Origin: Chloroflexota bacterium | Lineage (GTDB): Bacteria > Chloroflexota > Dehalococcoidia > Lucifugimonadales > Lucifugimonadaceae | NCBI GenBank assembly: GCA_016210435.1 | Contig: JACQUF010000024.1 | Location: forward strand, 1 to 5,245 | Direction: 5' to 3' | Length of the DNA: 5,245 nucleotides | Shown: in pieces, positions 1 to 5,245 of the stretch | Layout of the letters: every line of letters starts with the position of its first letter | How positions within the stretch are numbered: position 1 is the first letter of the stretch | The notes under the pieces: generated by a model | What the model was told of the DNA's origin: nothing | Database searches by the model: none | Seen by the model: the letters and a program-made list of their open reading frames with translations, nothing else | Program-made: the position numbers and the translations under genes

Positions 1-1050
1 ACCGTATACAACCCGGGTCGCCGCGAGCGCGAGCGCATCGGCCGCCTTCTTAAAATGCACGCGGACACGCGCGAGGAAATCAAGTCAGCAGGTCCCGGCG
101 AGATCGTAGCCGCGATTGGTCTGAGAAGGGCGTTCACCGGGGACACTCTTTGCGACGAGCAGAAGCAGATCATGCTCGAATCCATCCAGTTCCCGGAGCC
201 CGTGCTTTCGGTCGCAGTTGAACCGAAGACGCGTGGCGATCAGGAGAAGATGGACACCGCCCTGGGACGCCTGGCGGACGAGGACCCGACCTTCAAGGTC
301 AGGACGGACGCCGAGAGCGGACAGATCGTCATTGCAGGCATGGGCGAATTGCACCTCGACATCATCGTCGAACGCCTGCGCCGCGAGTTCAAAGTCGAAG
401 TCACGTCCGGCAGTCCCAGAGTGGCCTACCGCGAGACGATCGCCCAGACCGCACGGGCGCAGGGTCGTTTTGTGCGCCAGACAGGCGGCCATGGCCAGTA
501 CGGGGATGTCACGCTTCGCCTGGAGGCCATGGAGCGCGGTTCAGGCATTCAATGGGAGAGCGAGATCACTGGAGCGGTGCTCCCTGCCGAATTCCAGCGC
601 GCCGCGGAGGCCGGTTTCCGGGAAGCTGCCCAGACCGGCATCCTCGCGGGCTACCCGACGGTGGATCTGAAGGCATTCCTCACAGCCGGGTCGTTCCACG
701 AAGTGGACTCGTCAGAGGCTGCGTTCAAGGTTGCCGCGAGCATGGCCTTCAAGTCTGCTGCAGAAAGGGCCAGGCCGGTCCTCCTCGAGCCGATCATGAA
801 GATCGAAGTGATCACGCCCGATCAGTTCCTTGGCGACGTCCTCGGCGACCTGAACTCTCGCAGGGCCCAGATCCAGAGCATGGAAGGGCTCGGGAATATC
901 CAGGTGATCCGCGGCTTCATTCCGCTTGCCGAGACGTTCCGGTACGCGACGGAGCTGCGCTCGCGCACGACTGGACGCGCGACGTTCACGCTCGAAATCA
1001 GCCACTATGCGCCCGCGCCTGCCTCGGCGGTCGCCGCGGTCAAGGGGTAG
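1..1050 (+). CDS. fusA: Elongation factor G, C-terminal half (5' end outside window)
   Basis: EF-G is the cytoplasmic GTPase that drives translocation of tRNA and mRNA on the ribosome and, with RRF, ribosome recycling. The frame is open from base 1 ([17 protein letters not shown]...), so the ATG at 55 is an internal Met and the gene is cut by the window edge; 349 of roughly 690-700 residues are visible. They cover the end of domain II (with GDTLCDE), domain III (QFPEPV at visible residues 63-68, GMGELHLD at 113-120), domain IV (GGHGQYGDV near 162-170; the tip loop SFHEVDSSE at 231-239, with the conserved His) and domain V (LLEPIMK, then GDLNSRR near 282-288). The GTPase domain is not visible. 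Small changes from common EF-G are GGH for GGR before GQYG and NSRRAQI for NSRRGxI. A short Ala/Pro tail ends the protein. It is followed after 5 bases by rpsJ, with no tuf between. A paralogous EF-G2 is less likely given the conserved domain IV and the operon context. Confidence 0.97.
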   Translation, partial: TVYNPGRRERERIGRLLKMHADTREEIKSAGPGEIVAAIGLRRAFTGDTLCDEQKQIMLESIQFPEPVLSVAVEPKTRGDQEKMDTALGRLADEDPTFKVRTDAESGQIVIAGMGELHLDIIVERLRREFKVEVTSGSPRVAYRETIAQTARAQGRFVRQTGGHGQYGDVTLRLEAMERGSGIQWESEITGAVLPAEFQRAAEAGFREAAQTGILAGYPTVDLKAFLTAGSFHEVDSSEAAFKVAASMAFKSAAERARPVLLEPIMKIEVITPDQFLGDVLGDLNSRRAQIQSMEGLGNIQVIRGFIPLAETFRYATELRSRTTGRATFTLEISHYAPAPASAVAAVKG

Positions 1051-1055
1051 AGCAG

Positions 1056-1364
1056 ATGCCTGGCCAGAAGATTCGAATCATTCTCAAGGCCTTCGATCAC
1101 CGAGTGCTCGACCTCTCTGCCCGCCAGATCGTCGAAGCTGCCGAACGCACGGGCGCGGCCGTCGCGGGCCCGGTGCCAATGCCCACCGCGATCCGGCGCT
1201 TCTGCGTCATACGGTCTCCGCACATCGACAAGAATTCGCGGGAGCACTTTGAGATCAGAACGCACAAGCGGTTGATCGATATCCTCGAACCAACGACCAA
1301 GACGATCGATTCGCTTACTCGACTTCAGGTCCCGGCAGGCGTCGACATCTCAATCAAGCTGTAA
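1056..1364 (+). CDS. rpsJ: 30S ribosomal protein S10 (NusE)
   Basis: S10 is a 30S head protein. In bacteria it also acts as NusE, pairing with NusB in transcription antitermination. The product is 102 residues, the usual length. It opens [19 protein letters not shown], matching the family N-terminus, and carries the S10 signature [11 protein letters not shown] (about residues 34-44), then [20 protein letters not shown] (54-73) and the C-terminal strand AGVDISIKL. The start at 1056 is chosen because it gives the family N-terminus and has AAGGGG (1042-1047) 8 bases upstream, inside the end of fusA. The same frame is open back to 552, but that part overlaps fusA and is not protein-like. The 5-base gap to fusA implies co-transcription and probably translational coupling. 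The loop residues that contact the ribosome and NusB were not compared in detail; nothing looks damaged. Confidence 0.98.
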   Translation: MPGQKIRIILKAFDHRVLDLSARQIVEAAERTGAAVAGPVPMPTAIRRFCVIRSPHIDKNSREHFEIRTHKRLIDILEPTTKTIDSLTRLQVPAGVDISIKL

Positions 1365-1369
1365 CTGAC

Positions 1370-2131
1370 ATGAGCATCCAAGGGCTCCTCGGCAGAAAAG
1401 TAGGCATGACGACTCACTACCGTGAGGACGGCACGGTCGTGCCTGTCACGGTGATCAGGATCGGGCCGTGCATCGCCACGCAGATCCGGACCAGGACGCG
1501 AGACGGGTATGAAGCCGTTCAAGTTGGGTTTGAGCCGGTCAAGCGACTGAACAAGCCGGAAACCGGGCACCAGGCACGATCTGGGGGCAAATTCCGATTC
1601 ATACACGAGTTCAGACCACGCGCCGAGCTCGCGTCGATCCAGGTCGGCCAGAAGTTCGACGCCAGCGTGTTCCAGGTAGGCGACTTCGTTGCCGTCACCG
1701 GTACATCGAAGGGCCGCGGATACCAGGGCGGCATGCGGCGCCACAACTTCAAGGGTGGTCCACGCACTCACGGGCAGTCTGACCGGCAACGGTCACCCGG
1801 CGCAATTGGTTCCACCACGCACCCCGGACATGTGTGGAAGGGGACGCGCATGGCAGGGCACATGGGCGCCATCCAGGCAACTATCAGCGGCATCCAGATC
1901 GTGAAAATTGACCCAGAGCAGAACGTCGTGCTCGTGAAGGGCGCGGTCCCCGGCCCGGAGAACGGGCTGGTCACGGTACGCTACCTCGGCCGCGAATCGG
2001 CGGAACACATCGCGCGCCGCGAGGCCGAACGCAAGCGTCAGGCTGAGGCGGCCAAGAAGCCTGAGACGATCCAGAAGGCGCCACGCGCTGCGCCTGCCCG
2101 GCCGCCCGCGCAGGCCGCGAAGAAGGGCTAA
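1370..2131 (+). CDS. rplC: 50S ribosomal protein L3 with long basic C-terminal tail
   Basis: L3 is an early-assembly 50S protein that binds 23S rRNA domain VI and sends a loop toward the peptidyl transferase centre. The start MSIQGLLGRKVGMT matches the family; the signature region lies at about residues 110-124 (TGTSKGRGYQGGMRR), followed by RHNFKGGPRTHG, then SPGAIGSTTHPG and WKGTRMAGHMG in the extended loop (142-166), and LVKGAVPGPENG near 188-199. The loop position equal to E. coli Gln150, which is methylated by PrmB, is Thr150 here, as is common outside gammaproteobacteria. The conserved fold ends near residue 205. Residues ~208-253 form an Ala/Lys/Arg/Pro-rich tail, making the protein 253 residues against about 205-215 usually. 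The start lies 5 bases after rpsJ and has no convincing Shine-Dalgarno sequence, so translation probably depends on ribosomes arriving from rpsJ. Confidence 0.98.
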   Translation: MSIQGLLGRKVGMTTHYREDGTVVPVTVIRIGPCIATQIRTRTRDGYEAVQVGFEPVKRLNKPETGHQARSGGKFRFIHEFRPRAELASIQVGQKFDASVFQVGDFVAVTGTSKGRGYQGGMRRHNFKGGPRTHGQSDRQRSPGAIGSTTHPGHVWKGTRMAGHMGAIQATISGIQIVKIDPEQNVVLVKGAVPGPENGLVTVRYLGRESAEHIARREAERKRQAEAAKKPETIQKAPRAAPARPPAQAAKKG

Positions 2132-2140
2132 TTACCCACT

Positions 2141-2800
2141 ATGGAACTAAAGGTTTACAACGCCGAAGGCAAGGTCGTCGGCGCCGTTGAGGCGAGCGAC
2201 CTGGTCTGGGCGCACCCCATGAACATGGCGGTGCTTCACCAGGTGGTCGTCGCGCAGCAGGCGAATCGGCGCCAGGGCACGCATGATTCGAAGACGCGCG
2301 GCCAGGTGATCGGATCGGGGCGCAAGCTCCGGCCCCAGAAGCACACCGGGCGCGCGCGCATCGGCGATATCACGGCGCCGCGCATGCGAGGCGGCGGCGT
2401 CGCTCATGGCCCGCACCCCCGCAGCTACACGCAAGCGCTACCCAGGCGCATCCGCAGGACGGCCTTGCGCGTCGCCCTTTCCGACAAGGTGCGAACCCGG
2501 CGGCTGTTCGTCGTCGATGACCTGAAGCTGTCCGATCCCAGTACAAAGGCGATCAAGGGCATCATCGACGGATTGAAATTGAAGGGATTCACGCTCTTCG
2601 TGACCGATGGCGTCCAGCCTGCAGTCATCACCTCCTGCAGGAACCTGCCTGACACGACGGTGCTGCCGGCGCCGCAGCTCAGCGCACTGGACGCGGCCCG
2701 CGCCGTGAACCTCGTCGTGACCCAGGACGCGGTCAAGAAGGTCGACGAGATCTGGACCCGTCCCATCGTGAGGCCGGTCCGAAAGGCAGGCGCGCAATGA
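2141..2800 (+). CDS. rplD: 50S ribosomal protein L4
   Basis: L4 binds 23S rRNA domain I early in 50S assembly, and its extended loop helps form the peptide exit tunnel constriction. In E. coli it also represses its own S10 operon; no target for that can be seen here. The product is 219 residues, near the usual 200-215. Motifs seen are VLHQVVVAQQANRRQGTHDSK (31-51; its HQVVVA core is conserved), the tunnel loop GSGRKLRPQKHTGRARIG (58-75), RGGGVAHGPHPRSY (83-96), the ALRVALSDK helix (108-116) and a C-terminal VVTQDAVKKVDEIW (192-205). The usual KPWRQKGTGRAR reads KLRPQKHTGRAR, with His68 at the first Gly of the GTG motif. AGAAGGG at 2121-2127 is a plausible ribosome binding site, with a long 13-base spacer. 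The stop overlaps the rplW start as ATGA, indicating coupled translation of L4 and L23. Confidence 0.98.
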   Translation: MELKVYNAEGKVVGAVEASDLVWAHPMNMAVLHQVVVAQQANRRQGTHDSKTRGQVIGSGRKLRPQKHTGRARIGDITAPRMRGGGVAHGPHPRSYTQALPRRIRRTALRVALSDKVRTRRLFVVDDLKLSDPSTKAIKGIIDGLKLKGFTLFVTDGVQPAVITSCRNLPDTTVLPAPQLSALDAARAVNLVVTQDAVKKVDEIWTRPIVRPVRKAGAQ

Positions 2801-3081
2801 GGATCGGACAGGTCTTGAAGCGACCGGTCGTAACCGAAAAGAGCACGATCCTTCAAGAGAAGGGCAAGTACGTCTTCCAAGTGCAGAACGCGGCGACTAA
2901 GCCGCAGATAGCCAGCGCGGTCGAGAAGGCGTTCAACGTGTCGGTCGTCGACGTGAACGTGCTCACTGTGCGCGGCAAGACGAAACGGTTTGGCATTCGC
3001 CGCACCCGGACACCCGACTGGAAGAAGGCCATAGTCACCTTGAAGCAAGGCGACCAGATCCAGTTGTTTGAGAGGGCCTAG
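2797..3081 (+). CDS. rplW: 50S ribosomal protein L23
   Basis: L23 sits at the exit of the peptide tunnel and is the docking site for trigger factor and the signal recognition particle. The 94-residue length is typical. The product reads VLKRPVVTEKST (6-17), then KYVFQVQNAATKPQIASAVE (24-43), VNVLTVRGKTKR (53-64) and the signature RTPDWKKAIVTLKQGDQIQLF (71-91). Glu14 in VTEKS corresponds to E. coli Glu18, the residue known to contact trigger factor, so that docking site looks intact. The start shares bases with the rplD stop (ATGA, 2797-2800), and AAAGGCAGG (2782-2790) lies just upstream as a ribosome binding site. This arrangement gives termination-reinitiation coupling with L4. Nothing is unusual in the protein. 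Confidence 0.98.
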   Translation: MRIGQVLKRPVVTEKSTILQEKGKYVFQVQNAATKPQIASAVEKAFNVSVVDVNVLTVRGKTKRFGIRRTRTPDWKKAIVTLKQGDQIQLFERA

Positions 3082-3084
3082 CTC

Positions 3085-3918
3085 ATGGGGCTACGATCCT
3101 TCAAGCCAACTTCCGAGGGTAAGCGGGCGGCGATCCTGCCCGACTTCTCGGAGATCACGAAGAAGAAGCCGGAGAAATCGCTCCTGCGATCGCTGCGCAA
3201 GCACGGCGGCCGCAACAACACCGGACGCGTCACGACGCGGCACCGCGGGGGCGGCCACCGTCGCCGCTATCGCGTGGTCGATTTCTATCGCAACCGGCCG
3301 GGCGAAAACGCCACGGTACTTGCGATCGAATATGATCCCAACCGCTCAGCCCGCCTGGCGCTGTTGCAGTACGGCGATGGCGCAAAGGCGTACATCCTGG
3401 CGCCAGAGGGAGTGACGGTAGGCCAGGAGCTGGCTGCGGGCGACGCCGCGCCGATCGAAAACGGGAACGCGGTAGCCCTTGCCCAGTGCCCTACCGGCAC
3501 CTTCGTGCACAACATCGAGTTACGGCCAGGTCGTGGCGCGCAGATGTGCCGCGCTGCGGGCGCCGTTGCCCAGGTGATGGCACACGAAGAGACCGGGTAT
3601 ACGCAGCTGCGCCTGCCTTCCGGCGAAGTCAGGCGCGTTCGCAGCGAGTGCCTCGCAGTCATCGGGCAGGTCGGGAATATCGACCACAAGAACCAGAAGC
3701 TTGGCAAGGCCGGGCGCGCCCGGCACATGGGGCTGCGCCCTGAAGTGCGCGGCTCGGCGATGAGCCCGCGCGACCACCCGCACGGCGGCGGCGAGGGCAG
3801 GTCGGGCATCGGATTGCCGGGACCGAAGACGCCGTGGGGCAAGCCGGCACTCGGCCACCGCACGCGAAACAACAAGTCGACGGACAAGTTCATTGTTCGC
3901 CGCAGGTATCAGACGTAG
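3085..3918 (+). CDS. rplB: 50S ribosomal protein L2
   Basis: L2 is a primary 23S rRNA binding protein near the peptidyl transferase centre and forms an intersubunit contact. The product is 277 residues, the expected size. It begins [20 protein letters not shown] and FSEIT, then [23 protein letters not shown] (38-60, OB-like domain entry), [14 protein letters not shown] (81-94), [23 protein letters not shown] (176-198, SH3-like domain) and the C-terminal [21 protein letters not shown] (218-238). Asp230-His231 match the conserved E. coli Asp228-His229 pair important for activity. The signature position that is normally Asn (AMN) is Ser227. The C-terminus [12 protein letters not shown] is complete. 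The start is 3 bases after rplW, with GAGAGGG (3070-3076) 8 bases upstream. The stop is followed by the only sizeable gap in the window. Confidence 0.98.
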   Translation: MGLRSFKPTSEGKRAAILPDFSEITKKKPEKSLLRSLRKHGGRNNTGRVTTRHRGGGHRRRYRVVDFYRNRPGENATVLAIEYDPNRSARLALLQYGDGAKAYILAPEGVTVGQELAAGDAAPIENGNAVALAQCPTGTFVHNIELRPGRGAQMCRAAGAVAQVMAHEETGYTQLRLPSGEVRRVRSECLAVIGQVGNIDHKNQKLGKAGRARHMGLRPEVRGSAMSPRDHPHGGGEGRSGIGLPGPKTPWGKPALGHRTRNNKSTDKFIVRRRYQT

Positions 3919-3933
3919 GGACAGAGATCTAAA

Positions 3934-3957
3934 GGGCCAAGGGCTGAGGGGATAGGG
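3934..3957 (+). other. Candidate G-quadruplex motif in the rplB-rpsS spacer
   Basis: Four G-runs lie on the coding strand: GGG (3934-3936), GGG (3941-3943), GGGG (3948-3951) and GGG (3955-3957), separated by loops CCAA, CTGA and ATA. This meets the usual pattern of four runs of at least three G with loops of 1-7 bases. Because the G-rich strand is the sense strand, the motif would be present in the mRNA, about 40 bases before the rpsS start. Whether it folds is not known. It may be a by-product of the heptamer repeat, and C bases in the first loop could compete by pairing with G. Confidence 0.55.
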
Positions 3958-3982
3958 ACTAAAAACCTCAAACCTAAAACCT

Positions 3983-3988
3983 GAAGGG
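3983..3988 (+). promoter_or_regulatory. Ribosome binding site of rpsS
   Basis: GAAGGG lies 7 bases before the ATG at 3996. It is formed by the end of the heptameric spacer, so rpsS can initiate independently of ribosomes leaving rplB, which stop 77 bases upstream. Confidence 0.7.
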
Positions 3989-3995
3989 ATAAAAC

Positions 3996-4280
3996 ATGTC
4001 AAGGTCGACCAAGAAGGGGCCGTTCATCGACGCAAAACTGCTCAAGCGTGTGCAGAGCGCACGCCGGAGTTCGGCGCGGGTCGTGATCAAGACGTACTCG
4101 CGGGCGTCGACGATCATGCCTGACATGGTCGGCCTCACGATCGCCGTGCACGATGGGCGCAGGCACGTCCCGGTGCTGATCACGGAGAACATGGTCGGGC
4201 ACCGCCTGGGCGAATTCGCGGCAACGCGCACGTTCCGGGCCCATTCGTCCAAGTCCGACAAGACGACGGCGCCGGCGTAG
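3996..4280 (+). CDS. rpsS: 30S ribosomal protein S19
   Basis: S19 lies in the head of the 30S subunit, in complex with S13 and near the A-site finger contact with the 50S. The product is 94 residues (family about 87-95). It begins [19 protein letters not shown], the typical start, and carries the signature [20 protein letters not shown] and [11 protein letters not shown] (53-83). [22 protein letters not shown] (31-52) corresponds to the common IKTWSRxSTIxPxMVGxTIAVH. The C-terminal tail [11 protein letters not shown] is short and variable, as in the family. The ATG at 3996 is chosen for the family N-terminus and the GAAGGG site upstream. Translation is not closely coupled to rplB, unlike most neighbours here. 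It is followed by rplV after 16 bases. Confidence 0.98.
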   Translation: MSRSTKKGPFIDAKLLKRVQSARRSSARVVIKTYSRASTIMPDMVGLTIAVHDGRRHVPVLITENMVGHRLGEFAATRTFRAHSSKSDKTTAPA

Positions 4281-4284
4281 GAGG
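4278..4284 (+). promoter_or_regulatory. Ribosome binding site of rplV overlapping the rpsS stop
   Basis: TAGGAGG combines the rpsS stop codon with a strong Shine-Dalgarno core (GGAGG, 4280-4284). The spacer to the rplV ATG at 4297 is 12 bases, longer than the usual 5-9, but there is no closer start in frame. Confidence 0.65.
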
Positions 4285-4296
4285 CGCAGCAGTTCC

Positions 4297-4629
4297 ATGG
4301 CAACCCGGGCTTACGCGAAAAGAGTCGGCGTCTCCGCGATCAAGATGCGGAGGGTCGCCGATCTCGTGCGGGGCAAGAACGCAGAGGAGGCGATGTCCGT
4401 CCTCAAGTTCGTGCCAACACCAGCCGCCGGCGTGATCGAAAAGACCCTCAAATCGGCGATGGCGAATGCCGAAAACAACGATCTCAAGGACCGCTCGAAG
4501 CTCAAAGTCGTGAAGATCACTGTGGACGGCGGACCTCGAGTACGACGCTTCCGCGCCAAGGCGCGTGGCCGCGCGGGTGCATTCGACCGCCCGAGCAGCC
4601 ATCTGACCGTCGAAGTGGACGAGGCATAG
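4297..4629 (+). CDS. rplV: 50S ribosomal protein L22
   Basis: L22 contacts all domains of 23S rRNA, and its long beta-hairpin, together with L4, forms the narrowest part of the peptide exit tunnel. The product is 110 residues, typical length. It reads [26 protein letters not shown] (2-27, canonical N-terminal helix region), [12 protein letters not shown] (29-40), [13 protein letters not shown] (49-61) and the hairpin [19 protein letters not shown] (76-94), followed by [10 protein letters not shown] (98-107). The hairpin has the same length as in E. coli, with no deletion of the kind known to open the tunnel to macrolides. Lys88 stands where the family signature usually has Arg (PRARGRA); this is a mild change. 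The gene is placed between rpsS and rpsC as in the standard S10 operon. Confidence 0.98.
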   Translation: MATRAYAKRVGVSAIKMRRVADLVRGKNAEEAMSVLKFVPTPAAGVIEKTLKSAMANAENNDLKDRSKLKVVKITVDGGPRVRRFRAKARGRAGAFDRPSSHLTVEVDEA

Positions 4630-4634
4630 GAGAG
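4628..4634 (+). promoter_or_regulatory. Ribosome binding site that fixes the TTG start of rpsC
   Basis: AGGAGAG overlaps the rplV stop codon (TAG, 4627-4629) and lies 5 bases before the TTG at 4640. No ATG or GTG upstream gives the S3 N-terminus, so this site supports TTG as initiator. Confidence 0.8.
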
Positions 4635-4639
4635 TCAGC

Positions 4640-5245
4640 TTGGGCCACAAAACCCATCCAGTAGGGTTCCGTCTGGGCATCATCCAGCCGTGGCAGGCGC
4701 GCTGGTTCGCGCCGCGCGGAAAGCAGTACAAGGGCCTGGTGCAGGAGGACCTGAAGATCCGGGAGGCCATCCGGAAGCGCTATGGCGAGTCCGGTGGCAT
4801 CTCGCGGGTCGAGATCGAACGCGGCCCGCAGGACCTCGTCGTGACGATCCATACTGCCCGGCCCGGCATCGTCATCGGGCGCGGCGGACAGCGCGTAGAC
4901 GAGCTCCGGGGCGACCTCGAGAAGCTGACCGGGAAGCGCGCGCGGCTCAACATCCAGGAGATCCGGCAGGCTGAGCTCGACGCCTATCTCGTCGGGCGCA
5001 ATGTCGCGGAACAACTCGAACGCCGGGTCGCCTTCCGCCGGGCGATGCGCCAGTCTGCCACGCGCACGATGTCCTCGGGTGCGCTGGGCGTGAAGATCAT
5101 CTGTGGCGGCCGGCTGGGCGGCGCCGAAATCGCGCGTTCGGAGAAGATCATGGAAGGCCGCGTGCCGTTGCACACGCTGCGCGCGACCATCGATTTCGCG
5201 ATCGCCGAAGCGTCGACCACGTTCGGCAAGATCGGCGTCAAGGTC
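4640..5245 (+). CDS. rpsC: 30S ribosomal protein S3, N-terminal 202 residues (3' end outside window), TTG start
   Basis: S3 lies at the mRNA entry channel of the 30S subunit and takes part in the ribosomal helicase activity. Translation from TTG at 4640 gives [14 protein letters not shown], the exact family start; the next in-frame ATG is deep inside the gene, so TTG is the initiator. The visible 202 residues hold the N-terminal segment, a KH domain with [14 protein letters not shown] (77-90; GRGG is the GxxG loop), and the C-terminal domain with [23 protein letters not shown] (115-137), [16 protein letters not shown] (154-169) and [15 protein letters not shown] (172-186). Arg133, Arg134 and Arg137 line up with E. 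coli Arg131, Arg132 and Lys135, implicated in mRNA unwinding. The gene is cut by the window end at GVKV, just before the expected WIYKG-type segment. WQARWFA and GQRVDELR resemble S3 of Chloroflexota as I recall them, an inference that needs a tree. Confidence 0.97.
   Translation, partial: MGHKTHPVGFRLGIIQPWQARWFAPRGKQYKGLVQEDLKIREAIRKRYGESGGISRVEIERGPQDLVVTIHTARPGIVIGRGGQRVDELRGDLEKLTGKRARLNIQEIRQAELDAYLVGRNVAEQLERRVAFRRAMRQSATRTMSSGALGVKIICGGRLGGAEIARSEKIMEGRVPLHTLRATIDFAIAEASTTFGKIGVKV

Larger units (their letters stand above)
3919..3995 (+). repeat. rplB-rpsS intergenic gap made of degenerate heptameric units
   Basis: This 77-base stretch separates two genes that are usually almost adjacent. 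From 3932 it can be cut into consecutive 7-mers with few exceptions: AAGGGCC, AAGGGCT, GAGGGGA, TAGGGAC (3932-3959), a short A-run, then AACCTCA, AACCTAA, AACCTGA (3964-3984, three units differing at one base). Read another way, a T recurs every 7-8 bases (3945, 3953, 3960, 3968, 3975, 3982, 3990), mostly followed by a purine and A, so stop codons occur in all three frames. GC is 36 of 77, about 47%, well below the flanking genes. The first half is G-rich on the coding strand and the second half is A/C-rich. The last part, GAAGGG (3983-3988), serves as the rpsS ribosome binding site. No open frame or strong hairpin is present. Function unknown; it may simply be a local tandem-duplication product. 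Confidence 0.75.

Noticed and set aside
55..57. ATG at 55 as the start of a 331-residue protein
   Set aside because: The frame is open to base 1 and encodes EF-G residues before it ([16 protein letters not shown]), so this Met is internal to fusA.
552..1055. N-terminal extension of S10 in the open frame from 552
   Set aside because: It overlaps fusA out of frame, has no resemblance to S10, and a proper ribosome binding site and family start lie at 1056.
2425..3048. Long minus-strand open frame of 207 codons
   Set aside because: It lies opposite rplD and rplW, both firmly identified; long antisense frames are expected in GC-rich coding DNA and the translation shows no family motif.
3944..3970. 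Hairpin TGAGG / CCTCA as a terminator in the rplB-rpsS gap
   Set aside because: Only 5 base pairs with a 17-base loop and no T-run afterwards; too weak for an intrinsic terminator.
4546..4578. Lys88 in the L22 hairpin as a functional defect
   Set aside because: Lys for Arg is conservative and the hairpin length and surrounding motif are intact.
4690..4974. ATG at 4690 as a separate 94-codon gene
   Set aside because: It is a shifted frame inside rpsC, low-complexity Arg/Pro/Ala, while the S3 frame is conserved throughout.
4180..5173. Minus-strand open frames opposite rpsS, rplV and rpsC
   Set aside because: They are opposite conserved ribosomal genes and give Arg/Ala/Pro-rich sequences without domains, so they are shadows of the real genes.

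Overview
This window is an ordinary bacterial translation gene cluster. It holds the 3' half of fusA (elongation factor G) followed by the first eight genes of the S10 ribosomal protein operon in classical order: rpsJ, rplC, rplD, rplW, rplB, rpsS, rplV and the first 202 codons of rpsC. All genes are on the plus strand. The DNA is GC-rich (clearly above 60% by eye in the coding parts). I see no tRNA, rRNA, CRISPR array, insertion sequence, phage gene or unknown protein gene.

Layout: fusA runs in from the left edge and stops at 1050. Five bases later rpsJ starts. Gaps through rplB are 3 to 9 bases, except that rplD and rplW overlap in an ATGA. A 77-base gap (3919-3995) between rplB and rpsS breaks the tight packing. 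The genes then resume with 16- and 10-base gaps through rplV and rpsC, which runs off the right edge. rpsC starts at TTG (4640). The packing suggests one polycistronic transcript from a promoter upstream of the window; no internal promoter or terminator hairpin was found. The genes supply the translocase EF-G, three 30S proteins (S10, S19, S3) and five 50S proteins (L3, L4, L23, L2, L22), several of which line the nascent peptide tunnel (L4, L22, L23) or approach the peptidyl transferase centre (L2, L3).

Organism: a free-living bacterium, most likely Chloroflexota, possibly near Dehalococcoidia. This rests on recalled similarity only: the S3 N-terminus and KH region ([19 protein letters not shown]), the L4 variant QKHTGRAR, and fusA adjoining rpsJ with no tuf between. 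The phylum call is moderate confidence; the gene calls are near certain.

The only structure not explained by ordinary genes is the rplB-rpsS gap. It is built of degenerate 7-8 base units, G-rich in the first half and A/CCT-rich in the second, with a G-quadruplex-type motif in the transcribed sense. I did not find a novel multi-gene system here.
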